From Spirochaetota bacterium (GTDB taxonomy: Bacteria > Spirochaetota > B62-G9 > DRHN01), in the NCBI GenBank assembly GCA_016934265.1, contig JAFGTF010000092.1, forward strand, positions 1 through 33,718: a stretch of DNA of 33,718 nucleotides, in the 5' to 3' direction. Below the pieces are notes generated by a model. The model was not told the origin of the DNA. It searched no databases and saw nothing but the letters and a program-made list of their open reading frames with translations. Shown piece after piece: positions 23,119 through 31,626 of this stretch (the stretch's first letter is position 1; each line of letters begins with the position of its first letter). A program made the position numbers and the translations under genes.

Positions 23119-23985
23119 TCAGACCTCGATGCCGAGAAACATGCGGATGAGATACCCGATGCCGAACGAGAGCACCGCGATGCCGAGGCTCAGGCCCGCC
23201 ATCTCGAAGAACCGCCGTTTGAATGAGAGGTCTTTTGCGACGGATATGTAGAAGTTGAAGGTCAGGATTATAAGGACCGCGATCAGTATCGTGAGCCCGA
23301 GGCACAGGAAGTAGTTACCGAGGACAAGATACGGAATGATGAGCAGGAACACCGTGAGGATATACGCGATACCCGTGTAGAGCGAGGACCTGGCCGCGTT
23401 GTGACGGTCCCCATCCGCCTTTGTGGAGAGGTATGAGCTCGCCGCCATGGAGAACGACGCGGCGATACCGGTTATCAGTCCGGCGAGCGCGATGAGCTTC
23501 GTGTTCTGCAGTGCGAACGTGAGGCCTGCAAGCGCGCCGGTGAGCTCCACGAGCGCATCGTTGAGGCCGAGTACGACGGAACCGATGTATTCAAGCCGCT
23601 CCTCTTCGACCATCGCGGCGAGCTCCTTCTCATGCCGGTCTTCGTCCGAGATGATCTTTTTTGCTTCGGGGATCGATTGCGCTATCCGGCCGTAGTCGAT
23701 CTGTGCCTGCTCCTCTCCGCGTTCCATGAGCTTTATGCCGAACGTGACGCCGAAAAGCCTTGCTATCCAGAAGAATTTGAATACCTGAAGCCTGTTCGGG
23801 CGGACGTCTTTATTAGTGTATTTCTTCCAGAAGTTGTAGTGGGAAAGCTCCTCTTCGGAGATCTTTTTCATGATCCCGCTGTTGTGCGTGTCCTTCACCG
23901 CCTTCGCGAGCCTGAGGTATACGTGGTGCTCGGTGATCTCGTTCTTCTGCGCAACGAGAAGCTGCCGTATCATTTCGTCGTCCAT
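23119..23985 (-). CDS. ferritin-like/VIT1 membrane iron transporter (MbfA-like)
   Basis: A 288-aa fusion of an N-terminal rubrerythrin/ferritin-like domain (about residues 1-130) and a C-terminal VIT1/CCC1 transporter with five membrane segments. Iron ligand motifs are visible: E16 in KNEITEHH, E46-x2-H49 in EELSHYNF and E115-x2-H118 in DEDRHEKEL. The VIT part has GSVVLGLNDALVELTG (134-149) and SMAASSYLSTKADGD. MbfA-type proteins export iron and protect against peroxide. GGAGG before the ATG is strong. The pairing with the oxygen-related proteins elsewhere in this window fits an oxidative-stress role. Confidence 0.92.
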   Translation of the reverse strand: MDDEMIRQLLVAQKNEITEHHVYLRLAKAVKDTHNSGIMKKISEEELSHYNFWKKYTNKDVRPNRLQVFKFFWIARLFGVTFGIKLMERGEEQAQIDYGRIAQSIPEAKKIISDEDRHEKELAAMVEEERLEYIGSVVLGLNDALVELTGALAGLTFALQNTKLIALAGLITGIAASFSMAASSYLSTKADGDRHNAARSSLYTGIAYILTVFLLIIPYLVLGNYFLCLGLTILIAVLIILTFNFYISVAKDLSFKRRFFEMAGLSLGIAVLSFGIGYLIRMFLGIEV

Positions 23986-24002
23986 GAGACCCTCCTTTCA
24001 TC

Positions 24003-24031
24003 AGGGTACGGTTCTTTACTTTTTTTGTCAA
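24003..24031 (-). promoter_or_regulatory. promoter of the ferritin-VIT gene
   Basis: Minus strand: perfect TTGACA (24026-24031), 17 bases, weak TACCCT (24003-24008). The leader is only about 15 bases. Confidence 0.5.
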
Positions 24032-24092
24032 TAATAGTAATTATCGTTTCCGGAGAAACCGCGAGATTTTCCCGCCCTCCCGCGCATGCGGG

Positions 24093-24782
24093 TCAGCAGA
24101 TGCCGGTGAGATCGGAGGCGGCGAACGGGTTGCCGTGGCCGGGGAAAAAAAGCACGGCCCCCTGCGACAGGAGCACACGAACACTGTTTTTAACCGTTTC
24201 GAGGTCATCGGCGAAGATGGGGATTCCGGGGCCCCTTCTCATCGGAAATCCGTTCATGAGCAGATCGCCGACGAACGCATCGCCGGATTCGAGAAGCAGG
24301 GATATAGAGCCTTTCGTATGGCCCGGCGTGTGAACGATCTTTCCGTCGATTCCGAAACGATTCAGCGGGTAGCAGTCGTTCGGGTTATGCGGTTCGACCG
24401 CGATATCGACGGGCGCAGGCTCGAATCGTATGTTTTTCTCGGAAAGACTGATAGCGAATCTCATGACGCGTCCCCAGGGCGTCACGCCTTTCGGAATCTC
24501 GGTCAGGGCCTGTTCGATGATAGTTTTTTCGCCTGCATGCGCGAGGACCGGCGCGTTTGTGATCGTCCGTATTCCTGCGAGCGATCCTATGTGGTCCATG
24601 TGGGCGTGGGTGACCACGACGAGCGAGATCTCCTCCGGGTCTATGCCGGCGGCGCGGGCCTTGTTGACGAACTTTTGTTCCTGTCTCGGGGGTCCCGCGT
24701 CGACGAGTATGGTGCCCCGTTCCCGTATGAGATACACGCACGAGACGCCTAGTTTGATCCTGAATATTTTCGGTATGCTCAT
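24093..24782 (-). CDS. MBL-fold metallohydrolase
   Basis: A 229-aa metallo-beta-lactamase-fold hydrolase. The first metal motif is THAHMDH (58-64), with later HTPGHTKGS and FVGDLL motifs and a final FFPGHG, giving the full two-metal set of a glyoxalase II-like hydrolase. The ATG at 24782 has GGAA upstream; an ATG four codons earlier has none. It follows the PAS/zinc protein on the same strand and also has its own promoter. Substrate not defined; a thioester or lactone are usual for the family. Confidence 0.9.
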   Translation of the reverse strand: MSIPKIFRIKLGVSCVYLIRERGTILVDAGPPRQEQKFVNKARAAGIDPEEISLVVVTHAHMDHIGSLAGIRTITNAPVLAHAGEKTIIEQALTEIPKGVTPWGRVMRFAISLSEKNIRFEPAPVDIAVEPHNPNDCYPLNRFGIDGKIVHTPGHTKGSISLLLESGDAFVGDLLMNGFPMRRGPGIPIFADDLETVKNSVRVLLSQGAVLFFPGHGNPFAASDLTGIC

Positions 24783-24812
24783 CGCTTTTTCCATCTCGAA
24801 TGGTTATCGTTT

Positions 24813-24841
24813 ATTGTATCCCGGGAGTCGCCGTATCGCAA
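24813..24841 (-). promoter_or_regulatory. promoter of the MBL hydrolase gene
   Basis: Minus strand: TTGCGA (24836-24841), 17 bases, TACAAT (24813-24818). Confidence 0.6.
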
Positions 24842-24863
24842 GTGAAACCGGACGGGGGGAGGG

Positions 24864-25550
24864 CTACTCGGGGCCGGGACCTGAAGGGGTATCGTCCTCC
24901 CGGTCGAACTCGAGCTCTTTCTGCCGTTCGAACAGGTCCGGATACAGCGTTTGCAGACACTCGGGACAGAGGCCGTGGCTGAATTCCGCCTTGGTATGCG
25001 CATGCAGGTAGTCTTCCAGCAGATGCCACTTTCCTCCCTCGTCGCGGATGCGCTTGCAGTGAGCACAGATCGGAAGAAGCCCCTTCAAGGTCTCTACGCT
25101 GTCGGCAGTAGCCTGAAGACGGGAGAAGATCCGTTCCCGTTTTTTCATGGCGGCGTCCAGCGGTTTCGCTTCCTGCACGAGACCCTGTATTCGCCCGGCA
25201 TCCTCCGATGTACCGGCCGCGGTCAATGTGATGAGGGCGATAACTCGCCCGTTTTCGGGTCCGGCCGTCTCGAGCGGCAGGCACACCGTTTCCTTCTGTA
25301 GAAGGGCCTGTTCCATCCCGTTGCGAAGAATCTTCGATTCTCCGCCGATATGCGGATATATGCTCGAGCCGCGATACGCTTTCGTACCGTAGCCGAACCG
25401 CTCGATCCCCTTTCTGTTGAGGTACAGAAGGCGGCCTTCCGTGTCTATTTCGAATACGACACACGGAAGCAAATCGAGAAGGCGTTGGAAGTATCCCCCG
25501 GGCAACCAGGGAGCCCGACCGGCGTGCCTCTTGTTTCCTCTCCGGTTCAT
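24864..25550 (-). CDS. PAS-domain protein with C-terminal zinc-ribbon-like tail
   Basis: A 228-aa soluble protein. Residues about 20-115 form a PAS sensory domain (LLDLLPCVVFEIDTEGRLLYLN). A helix at 130-155 leads to a tail with GLLPICAHCKRIRDEGG...W and SHGLCPECLQTLYPD, which supplies Cys162, 165, 195 and 198 for a metal site. This tail is familiar at the end of many sensor proteins and response regulators. No histidine kinase, GGDEF or other output domain follows, so it should act through the tail or a partner. The ribosome site is weak. Confidence 0.82.
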   Translation of the reverse strand: MNRRGNKRHAGRAPWLPGGYFQRLLDLLPCVVFEIDTEGRLLYLNRKGIERFGYGTKAYRGSSIYPHIGGESKILRNGMEQALLQKETVCLPLETAGPENGRVIALITLTAAGTSEDAGRIQGLVQEAKPLDAAMKKRERIFSRLQATADSVETLKGLLPICAHCKRIRDEGGKWHLLEDYLHAHTKAEFSHGLCPECLQTLYPDLFERQKELEFDREDDTPSGPGPE

Positions 25551-25601
25551 TGCGGTTTTTCCATCTCGTTATTCGAATTAGGGCGAGTCCCGCCCTGCGG
25601 T

Positions 25602-26492
25602 TTATGCCGCTCGATCCTCGCTTCCCTCCGTTGTTCTGCGGTATAAGTAAAGCAGAAGGTTAGCCGATGCAAGCACAATAAAACCCGCAAGGCCCGTGAC
25701 TCCCGTAAGAAGGTCGTTTCCTCCGTCGATGAGCATAACCGAGAGCCCCACCGTGGCGTTGAGGGAACCGTGGATAACGGCGGCTGCGATCACCGACCGC
25801 GTGGAAATCCGTACGAAGCTGAAGATCGGGGAGAGCAGCATGCAAAACGCGATCATCATGAATACGCCGGCAACCGGATGGGCCGGGTAGTTGTGTCCCT
25901 GCAGTATGATCGGCATATGCCAGACGCCCCAGATGAACCCGATAAGGAAAGAAGAGCGGTAGAACCCCAAAGGCTCGAGCTCCTGCTGCAGGTATCCCCG
26001 CCAGCCGAGCTCCTCCCCGAATCCGGCCACCGCGTTGACCGTCGGCCCCGCGACGAGCCCCTGGGCCAGTACTATCCATACAGGGTGAATGCGGGTTGCG
26101 GCTATCTGGCGTTCGATCTCTGAGAACTGCTCCGGCGGAATGAGCGACCTGAACCGTGCGAGCAACCCCGTCATCTCCGGCGAGTACTCGACCCCGGGAA
26201 AAAGGATGCTTACGCCGAGCGTGGCGAAGGAAGCGGCGGGGGGGAAAAGCCATGCAAAGAGCCACCAGGGGTTGAGACGGAACGTGATTCCCAGCGGTTT
26301 CACGAGCGGCTGTTTGAACACGGCCTTCTGAAGCAGTACGGCGACGATCATGGGGACGAACATGTACCCGATCATCACGGCGAGCGATTGCGCCGAATAG
26401 TATCTCACCCCCGCGAGGTATGCGACCCCTGCGAGCGACCAGCTCAAGAAGAAGGTGAGTCCGACGAAAAGAAACGCACCATTTTTTTTCAC
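25602..26492 (-). CDS. CPBP-family intramembrane metalloprotease
   Basis: A 296-aa membrane protein with about eight hydrophobic segments. The catalytic motifs of the CPBP (CAAX/Abi) family are present: GEELGWRGYL (E160, E161, R165), GVWHMP with H192 and HGSLN (H241, N245). Members cleave prenylated proteins or serve in bacteriocin immunity; the target here is unknown. The start is GTG, with GGAGG about 10 bases ahead. Confidence 0.9.
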   Translation of the reverse strand: MKKNGAFLFVGLTFFLSWSLAGVAYLAGVRYYSAQSLAVMIGYMFVPMIVAVLLQKAVFKQPLVKPLGITFRLNPWWLFAWLFPPAASFATLGVSILFPGVEYSPEMTGLLARFRSLIPPEQFSEIERQIAATRIHPVWIVLAQGLVAGPTVNAVAGFGEELGWRGYLQQELEPLGFYRSSFLIGFIWGVWHMPIILQGHNYPAHPVAGVFMMIAFCMLLSPIFSFVRISTRSVIAAAVIHGSLNATVGLSVMLIDGGNDLLTGVTGLAGFIVLASANLLLYLYRRTTEGSEDRAA

Positions 26493-26612
26493 GGCATTCT
26501 TTCCTCCGGCGAGTTTCCGACAATGCGCCAGGGTCGTACGGTATCATGCACGTCGGGCCGCGTTTTCAGGCTGATGTCGCACGCACCAATAACAGCATGG
26601 AATCCGTCCTGA

Positions 26613-26629
26613 GGCCGCACGAAGCGGCC
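26613..26629. other. GC-rich hairpin between two minus-strand genes
   Basis: GGCCGC-ACGAA-GCGGCC, a perfect 6-bp stem, between the flavodoxin-like reductase and the CPBP gene. It has no T run on the minus strand, so it is not a clear terminator; on the plus strand a T-rich stretch follows. Confidence 0.4.
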
Positions 26630-26683
26630 CAGTCTTCCTTTTATCTGTATGTATCCCCGCCAAGGTACACCGGCCGCGGGATA

Positions 26684-27241
26684 TCAGCACGACGCAAGGT
26701 TTTTTCCCGTATCGAATGCTTTCTTCATTACCTCGTGTTTATCCCTCACCTCGCCCGGCTTGGTGACGCCCGGAACGAGGAGCGTATCGAAAAGCTCCAT
26801 CTCGAGGTAGGCGAAAGATTTCTCGAATAGGCTGACGAGCGGCAGCGCCGTCTCTTCGTCTTCGTCCTCGAACGGCGCCACGAGCACGGCACGGGTGTTT
26901 CTGATCTTGCCCCTGTTTTCCGGACAGTTGAAATACACGAAACGGTCCAAGAACAGTTTCATGAGGGCGGTGGGGCCGAACCAGTAGACGGGTGTCCCGA
27001 ACACGACGGCATCGCTTTTCGAGATATGTGTATAAAGCGTATACATGTCGTCGTTTTTCGGGCATGCCGCACCCTGCCAGCATCTGTGGCACCCGTCGCA
27101 CTCCCCGATGACCAGGTCCGCCAGGTACACGGTTTCCGTACGCATGCCGGACGAACGTGCGCCCCGGAGCAGCTGGGAGACGAGCACCGATGTATTCCCC
27201 TTTTTTCTCGGGCTGCCTACGATTCCGAGGACCGTGCTCAA
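26684..27241 (-). CDS. flavodoxin-family NAD(P)H reductase with Fe-S-type cysteine motif
   Basis: A 185-aa flavodoxin-fold flavoprotein. The N-terminal GIVGSPRKKGNTS loop binds FMN phosphate, and GTPVYWFGPTALMK is the typical FMN contact. Cys48, 51, 54 and 60 (C-x2-C-x2-C-x5-C) match the cluster motif of iron-sulfur flavoproteins, which bind a 4Fe-4S cluster beside FMN. The start is TTG with GGGAGG about 8 bases ahead. A role in electron transfer or oxidant removal is likely. Confidence 0.9.
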   Translation of the reverse strand: MSTVLGIVGSPRKKGNTSVLVSQLLRGARSSGMRTETVYLADLVIGECDGCHRCWQGAACPKNDDMYTLYTHISKSDAVVFGTPVYWFGPTALMKLFLDRFVYFNCPENRGKIRNTRAVLVAPFEDEDEETALPLVSLFEKSFAYLEMELFDTLLVPGVTKPGEVRDKHEVMKKAFDTGKNLASC

Positions 27242-27911
27242 AAAGACGCCTCCCTTCCTGCATCAGGGTGTAAAACAGCTATATTGCGGTACATGTCGTG
27301 AACAGGTCTTTGTATGTCGTCGCTGGGGTGCCGCGCAACCTGAAGCGGCCGGTGTGCATGAATGTCGATATAGCCAGTATAATAGTATATGCCAAAACGC
27401 GTGTTTGGAAAGAATTTTTTATAAAACTGCTGCTGTGAAAAAAGGAGCCGTTCCGTGATGCTCGATTCGAGTATGGGAGGAAGGCAAACGCATCAGTGGT
27501 GTCCGCCGGCCGATAATTTCGGGAAAAATGACATGGATACCGAACTATGAACCCGTTAGGCTCCGGATCCGACTTCTTTAGACGTCTCGACAGGGGGGAG
27601 GTCTCGAAAGAGGAGGCGCAGAATGAGGTGGGGTCCTTGCGGGTCGGCGTCCTCGGACGGGCGGACTTTTTCGCCTTTCGGGACCGTTTCGCCCGGGAAA
27701 GCCGTTTGGGCCGGGACAACCACAGCAGGGCGGGAAAAAGCCGCGAGAGACATGCCTTGTTACGTGGTTTGATATTTTATTCAAGTTTCGACATGCTATA
27801 TGCCGATGATGTTCTGGTGGGCTGAAATGAGCAGAAGAATGTCAATTAAAAAAAATGACGTTCGACATGAAAAATGTGAAAGCCGTGATATATTTTGTCT
27901 GGAGGTGCGAG
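27242..27911. other. gene-poor region before the LamG lipoprotein
   Basis: About 670 bases. A perfect TATAAT stands at 27378-27383 on the plus strand but without a good -35. A sigma-28-like element, TCAAGTTT (27781-27788) and GCCGATGA (27802-27809), lies upstream of the LamG gene, with spacing two bases too long. One doubtful small frame is at 27547-27825. No RNA gene seen. Confidence 0.4.
27547..27825 (+). CDS. doubtful small ORF
   Basis: A 92-aa frame starting MNPLGSGSDFFRRLDRGEVS. Codon use resembles the region (many C/G third positions), but the ribosome site is weak, arginine content is high and I recognise no family. Its helix-like EVSKEEAQNEVG stretch is the only orderly part. Could be real or chance. 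Confidence 0.3.
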   Translation: MNPLGSGSDFFRRLDRGEVSKEEAQNEVGSLRVGVLGRADFFAFRDRFARESRLGRDNHSRAGKSRERHALLRGLIFYSSFDMLYADDVLVG

Positions 27912-28718
27912 ATGAAAACGCTGCTTATCACATTGATGCTGATCGCCGCTTTGGGGTTTTCAGTTTCCTGTGCGGTCAACGTGGACGGCGTATCAGTGAT
28001 GCAGGACGATGCCGAAAGTGAAGAGACCGAGACACAGGGGGACGACGGGGTCATCGTGGACGAGGAGGAGGGGATCGTCGCGGGTATGACGCTCGACGAG
28101 AACCTCGACGAGAACAGTCCCGCCGAAGTCTTCGGTGATACGCAGTGGGTGGACGGTATAGACGGTACCGCGATGGAGTTCGATCAGGAAGGCGAGTACA
28201 TTCTTCTTCCCGACTCGCCCGAGCTCGATCTCACGGATCAGGGAACCGTTGAGGTCTGGGTATATCCGTATACGAACATCTCGGCTGCCGGAATCGTGCA
28301 CAAGGGTACCGAGCTCGATTACTCCGACGAGGCGTACAGCCTTCAGTACAACAACCCGGGACAGGTTGCGTTCATTATTACGAACAACGACCACAAAGCC
28401 ACCTATGTCATCTCGAACGACGGAGAGATTGCAACGGAAGAGTGGCATCACCTCGTTGCGGCGTGGGATATGACCGAAGTGTACCTCTACATAGACGGGG
28501 CGCCCGTAACGAGCCGTTCGATCTACAGCAACGGGTGGCTTTCGGAGCTCCCTATAGATTTCGCGCCTGCTCAGGATTCGGACGGCGGTCTCATGATCGG
28601 CTCGCAGATACCGTTTTCATACCGGTTCGACGGGATCATAGATAACGTGTTCCTGTACGACAGGGTGCTCGACGCCGACGAAGTTTCGTCGCACTACAAC
28701 GCGCTTGCGTCCCAGTAA
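27912..28718 (+). CDS. LamG/concanavalin-type lipoprotein
   Basis: A 268-aa exported protein starting at the ATG at 27912 (GGAGG ahead). The signal peptide ends in GFSVSC, so Cys20 is a likely lipid-anchored residue under the relaxed spirochaetal lipobox. Residues about 30-55 form a strongly acidic linker (many Asp/Glu), followed by a LamG-like beta-sandwich over about 75-265: TVEVWVYPYTNI, EEWHHLVAAWD, YLYIDGAPVTS and a final FDGIIDNVFLYDRVLDADEV. This fold binds sugars or proteins at surfaces. Its own strong terminator follows. Confidence 0.88.
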   Translation: MKTLLITLMLIAALGFSVSCAVNVDGVSVMQDDAESEETETQGDDGVIVDEEEGIVAGMTLDENLDENSPAEVFGDTQWVDGIDGTAMEFDQEGEYILLPDSPELDLTDQGTVEVWVYPYTNISAAGIVHKGTELDYSDEAYSLQYNNPGQVAFIITNNDHKATYVISNDGEIATEEWHHLVAAWDMTEVYLYIDGAPVTSRSIYSNGWLSELPIDFAPAQDSDGGLMIGSQIPFSYRFDGIIDNVFLYDRVLDADEVSSHYNALASQ

Positions 28719-28740
28719 TGTGACTGGCAAGGTATAACGA

Positions 28741-28782
28741 TACAGTCCGGTCCTTTTTTTACGAGGGCCGGATTGTAGTTTT
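28741..28782 (+). terminator. strong terminator after the LamG gene
   Basis: 13-bp stem TACAGTCCGGTCC (28741-28753) with GGGCCGGATTGTA (28765-28777), two G-T pairs, 11-base T-rich loop, followed by TTTT. The T-rich loop suggests it may work in both directions. Confidence 0.8.
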
Positions 28783-29006
28783 CCGGATATTCAATCCTCG
28801 CTTTTATTACTTATCAGCTTTCATTTTTTTAGCGAATTTTACAGACGGTAAATACTACCATACGCATGTTACGCTTCTCGGGGGGGGCAGGGTGGGTGAG
28901 GTCTATAGCGCGGTAGGCCTTGGCCGTCTCTGACAAGCCGGTCGTCTCTAATGATACGAAGGCGGGGAGTATTTCTCGTCGCCGCGCGGTACAAAAGCGG
29001 TAGGGT

Positions 29007-29852
29007 TCAGAGGGTGATGACTTTACCGGTTTTGAAGCTGTCGAGCTTATTCCCCAGCACCTCCTTTAAAAGCCCGTACGGTTTTTCGCCGGTGCAGTGA
29101 CCGGAGTATATTTTTATTAGATGTTGCTTTTCACGAAGGGTTTTCCCGATGGCGCGGACGGTTTCTTCCGTCTCGGCCATGACGCCTTTTGCGGGGTTCA
29201 TGAGATGGAACCCTCCAAGCACTGCTTTTATCGGCTCGTTGCCGAACTCCACTTCGGCCGTTTCTATCATGTTGAGGATGCCGCGGTGCGAGCAGCCGGT
29301 GATCACCACGAGGCCGTCTTTCTCGCGGAACACCGCCACGAGCTCGTGGCCGAAGTCGTCGGGAACGAGCTTTGATCCCCGCTTCTCGAAGAGGACCCGG
29401 TTTCCTGCAGGTCGCGGATGACGGTCCGTTATGTCCGGCAGTATGAACACGTTCTTCAACGGCTCGGTCTTTTCTGTGACGAGCACGAACCGTTCTTTGT
29501 TTTGCTCGAAAAGCTTCTGGTCGAGACCGATCTGTCTTCTGAAGACGCCGCGCTTCGCGTAGGTTTTCCCGAAAGCGCCCTTCTTCAGATAGACCGTAGC
29601 GCGGCCGTTCTCTTTCAGGAAATATTTCAGGCCTCCGCCGTGATCGAAATGGCCGTGAGAGATGATAAGCATGTCCGCATCGGCGATCGACAGGCCGAGG
29701 CGCTTCGCGTTATTCAGGAATTTGTCCGATTGTCCGGTATCGAAGAGGATGTTTTTTCCCCCGGTTTGGATATAGAGGGAGACGCCGTGCTCAGTCCCCA
29801 GGCCGGACGATTCGTTCTCCCTGCTGTTTTCGATGAGCGTCGTAATCGTCAT
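29007..29852 (-). CDS. MBL-fold metallohydrolase (dihydropterin-synthase-like branch)
   Basis: A 281-aa metallo-beta-lactamase-fold protein. Metal motifs: SHGHFDHGG (65-73), a later TGCSHRGI, GGFHLM and YSGHCTG. This pattern, with the metal site repeated by a TGCSH motif, is that of the large branch annotated near the archaeal ribofuranosylaminobenzene phosphate synthases, whose bacterial members are mostly of unknown role. GGAGG precedes the ATG. It stands alone, with about 150 bases of plain sequence below it and 500 above. Confidence 0.9.
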   Translation of the reverse strand: MTITTLIENSRENESSGLGTEHGVSLYIQTGGKNILFDTGQSDKFLNNAKRLGLSIADADMLIISHGHFDHGGGLKYFLKENGRATVYLKKGAFGKTYAKRGVFRRQIGLDQKLFEQNKERFVLVTEKTEPLKNVFILPDITDRHPRPAGNRVLFEKRGSKLVPDDFGHELVAVFREKDGLVVITGCSHRGILNMIETAEVEFGNEPIKAVLGGFHLMNPAKGVMAETEETVRAIGKTLREKQHLIKIYSGHCTGEKPYGLLKEVLGNKLDSFKTGKVITL

Positions 29853-30349
29853 TTCATACCTCCGGTTTTGTAGTGGAGTATCGTATCGTTTTATACGGCT
29901 TTACTCGTAACGCCCGTGACAGGCACCGCACGGATATCGATGACGCCGAAGATGCCATTTATTTAAGAGTCAGAAACAGATCACCGGATATCGTGTATCG
30001 GCGCGGTAATGATAGTGTATACTTCATCGTAGGATAGATCAACCGAAAACGGCTGTTGGGAATCGCGGTGGGGATCACGGTGAGGGCGCATCGGCGGGCC
30101 GCCCGGGTTTTACCGTACCGCGGCAGCGGGCGGCAGTGAAATAGATACGAACAGTATAAGGCAGACTATCGGTTTGCCCTTCGCACTGTACCCTCCTTCT
30201 CTCAGCTTCTTTTTTATAAATCTTACGTATCTATATAATGCTATTCCATCATTTTTATCCGAATGTTCCATATCCGATGTAAATTATTATCGATACAATA
30301 TAGAGCCCTGCTGTTACCGCGGCATAATGACCGGCTCCCATGGTACCGC
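29853..30349. other. 497-bp intergenic region
   Basis: Between the divergent MBL and aldolase genes. I see no coding frame, no RNA gene and no strong hairpin. A few AT-rich blocks (30220-30250, 30280-30300) may be promoter parts. Confidence 0.4.
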
Positions 30350-30378
30350 TTGACAAACCGTATGGGTGTCGATATGAT
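30350..30378 (+). promoter_or_regulatory. near-consensus sigma-70 promoter of the aldolase gene
   Basis: TTGACA (30350-30355), 17 bases, TATGAT (30373-30378). The leader to the ATG is about 100 bases. Confidence 0.8.
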
Positions 30379-30485
30379 GAGCAGTGCACGGGACGCTTTC
30401 GGCGTGGTGAAGGAGAAGAAGCCGGCTTTGAGGTGGCTTGGGGCGAACGTCCTGCGATATACCGCAAAGGGAGGATTTACAACCG

Positions 30486-31496
30486 ATGCTTCTGACGTCT
30501 CCACAGGCTAGAGAGCTCATCGCGTACAGCATCGACCGGCGGTTCGCGATGCTAGCCGTGAATGCGGACAGTCCCTCCGCCGTCTTCGACTGTTTGAAAG
30601 CGGCGAAACGGACCGATTCTCCGATTATCATAGAGACCAGCCTCCGGCAGCTTCAGGGTATCAGCTTCGGCGCGGGGGATCCGGTGCGCGGCATGGCCCT
30701 CTACATCGCCCACCTGAACATCCTTGCGGGCTCGGAAGAATTTTTTACAGTGCCCGTGGTCTACCATACCGACCATATACGGGGACCGGATACGCAAACT
30801 ATCCTTAAACGGGCGATAGAGGGACTACCGTTCACTGCGGATAAAGAGACCGTCAGGCTCAGCCCCTCGAGCATCTCGGTCGATGCGTCGCAGCTTTCGG
30901 AAGAGGAGAATGTCTCGCTTTTATGCCGGCTGATAGAAACGTCGAAGAAGAGTAAAAGGCCCGTCACCCTGGAGATGGAGGCCGGCCTGGACCGGGGCTA
31001 TACCCCGCCGGAGGAGACAGAACGGCTCGTTCATGGCGTGGAACAAAAGCACCCGGGGTATATCGCGCTGTTCGCTCCGGGCCTCGGAAACCGCCACGGC
31101 TACAGCGAGGGAGGGTATCCGGACTTCCGGCCCGAGCACATAGGAAAGAATGCAGCACTCTTGGAGCGGCTGACGGGACGAAAGATCGGGATCGTGCTTC
31201 ACGGCTCGTCCGGTCTGTCGGACGATCAGATACGGGAAGCGGTAAAAAGCGGCCTTACGAAGATGAACGTGTCGACGAATGCGACAATCATCCGCTCACG
31301 TGCCGCGAGAGAGTACTACGAAAAAAACGCCGAGAGGCTTCGGCCGGACAACGAGGATTTCATACAGACCGCGATAGACAACGGCGTCGGAAGCTTCGTT
31401 TCCGGCAGGTTCGTGCCGGCAATAGAGCACCTCCTCGATCTGCTCGGAAGCGCCGGCAAAGCGGGCGGATTCATGGAAGGACTTAAAAATAAGTGA
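30486..31496 (+). CDS. class II fructose-bisphosphate-aldolase-family protein
   Basis: A 336-aa zinc aldolase of the FbaA/ketose-bisphosphate family. Zinc and catalytic residues seem intact: HTDH with D96 and H97, LEMEAG with E165, GNRHG with H204 and LHGSSG with H239. The usual N-x-D-T-D substrate loop (E. coli N286-D290) here reads NVSTN (261-265), so two Asp are lost. I therefore doubt fructose-1,6-bisphosphate is the real substrate. The ATG at 30486 has AAAGGGAGG (30466-30474); an in-frame start 16 codons earlier lacks one. It lies 130 bases before a glycyl radical enzyme, which suggests a shared catabolic pathway. Confidence 0.88.
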   Translation: MLLTSPQARELIAYSIDRRFAMLAVNADSPSAVFDCLKAAKRTDSPIIIETSLRQLQGISFGAGDPVRGMALYIAHLNILAGSEEFFTVPVVYHTDHIRGPDTQTILKRAIEGLPFTADKETVRLSPSSISVDASQLSEEENVSLLCRLIETSKKSKRPVTLEMEAGLDRGYTPPEETERLVHGVEQKHPGYIALFAPGLGNRHGYSEGGYPDFRPEHIGKNAALLERLTGRKIGIVLHGSSGLSDDQIREAVKSGLTKMNVSTNATIIRSRAAREYYEKNAERLRPDNEDFIQTAIDNGVGSFVSGRFVPAIEHLLDLLGSAGKAGGFMEGLKNK

Positions 31497-31534
31497 GGCA
31501 GGGGCGCCGGTAAAAGCCTCCGCAAATATTCGGC

Positions 31535-31565
31535 TTGACCGCACCGTTCCCGTCCGGGTTACTAT
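31535..31565 (+). promoter_or_regulatory. weak promoter candidate before the glycyl radical enzyme
   Basis: TTGACC (31535-31540), 19 bases, TACTAT (31560-31565). The spacing is long. If real, the enzyme can be made apart from the aldolase. Confidence 0.3.
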
Positions 31566-31626
31566 ACAAAAGGGGCGGCACGGGAAGATTTGAGCTCCGC
31601 GATTTCGATAGAGGAAGAGGTTCGCC

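Noticed and set aside
27279-27719. 146-aa minus-strand frame
   Set aside because: Basic and serine-rich low-complexity start, no ribosome site, no domain.
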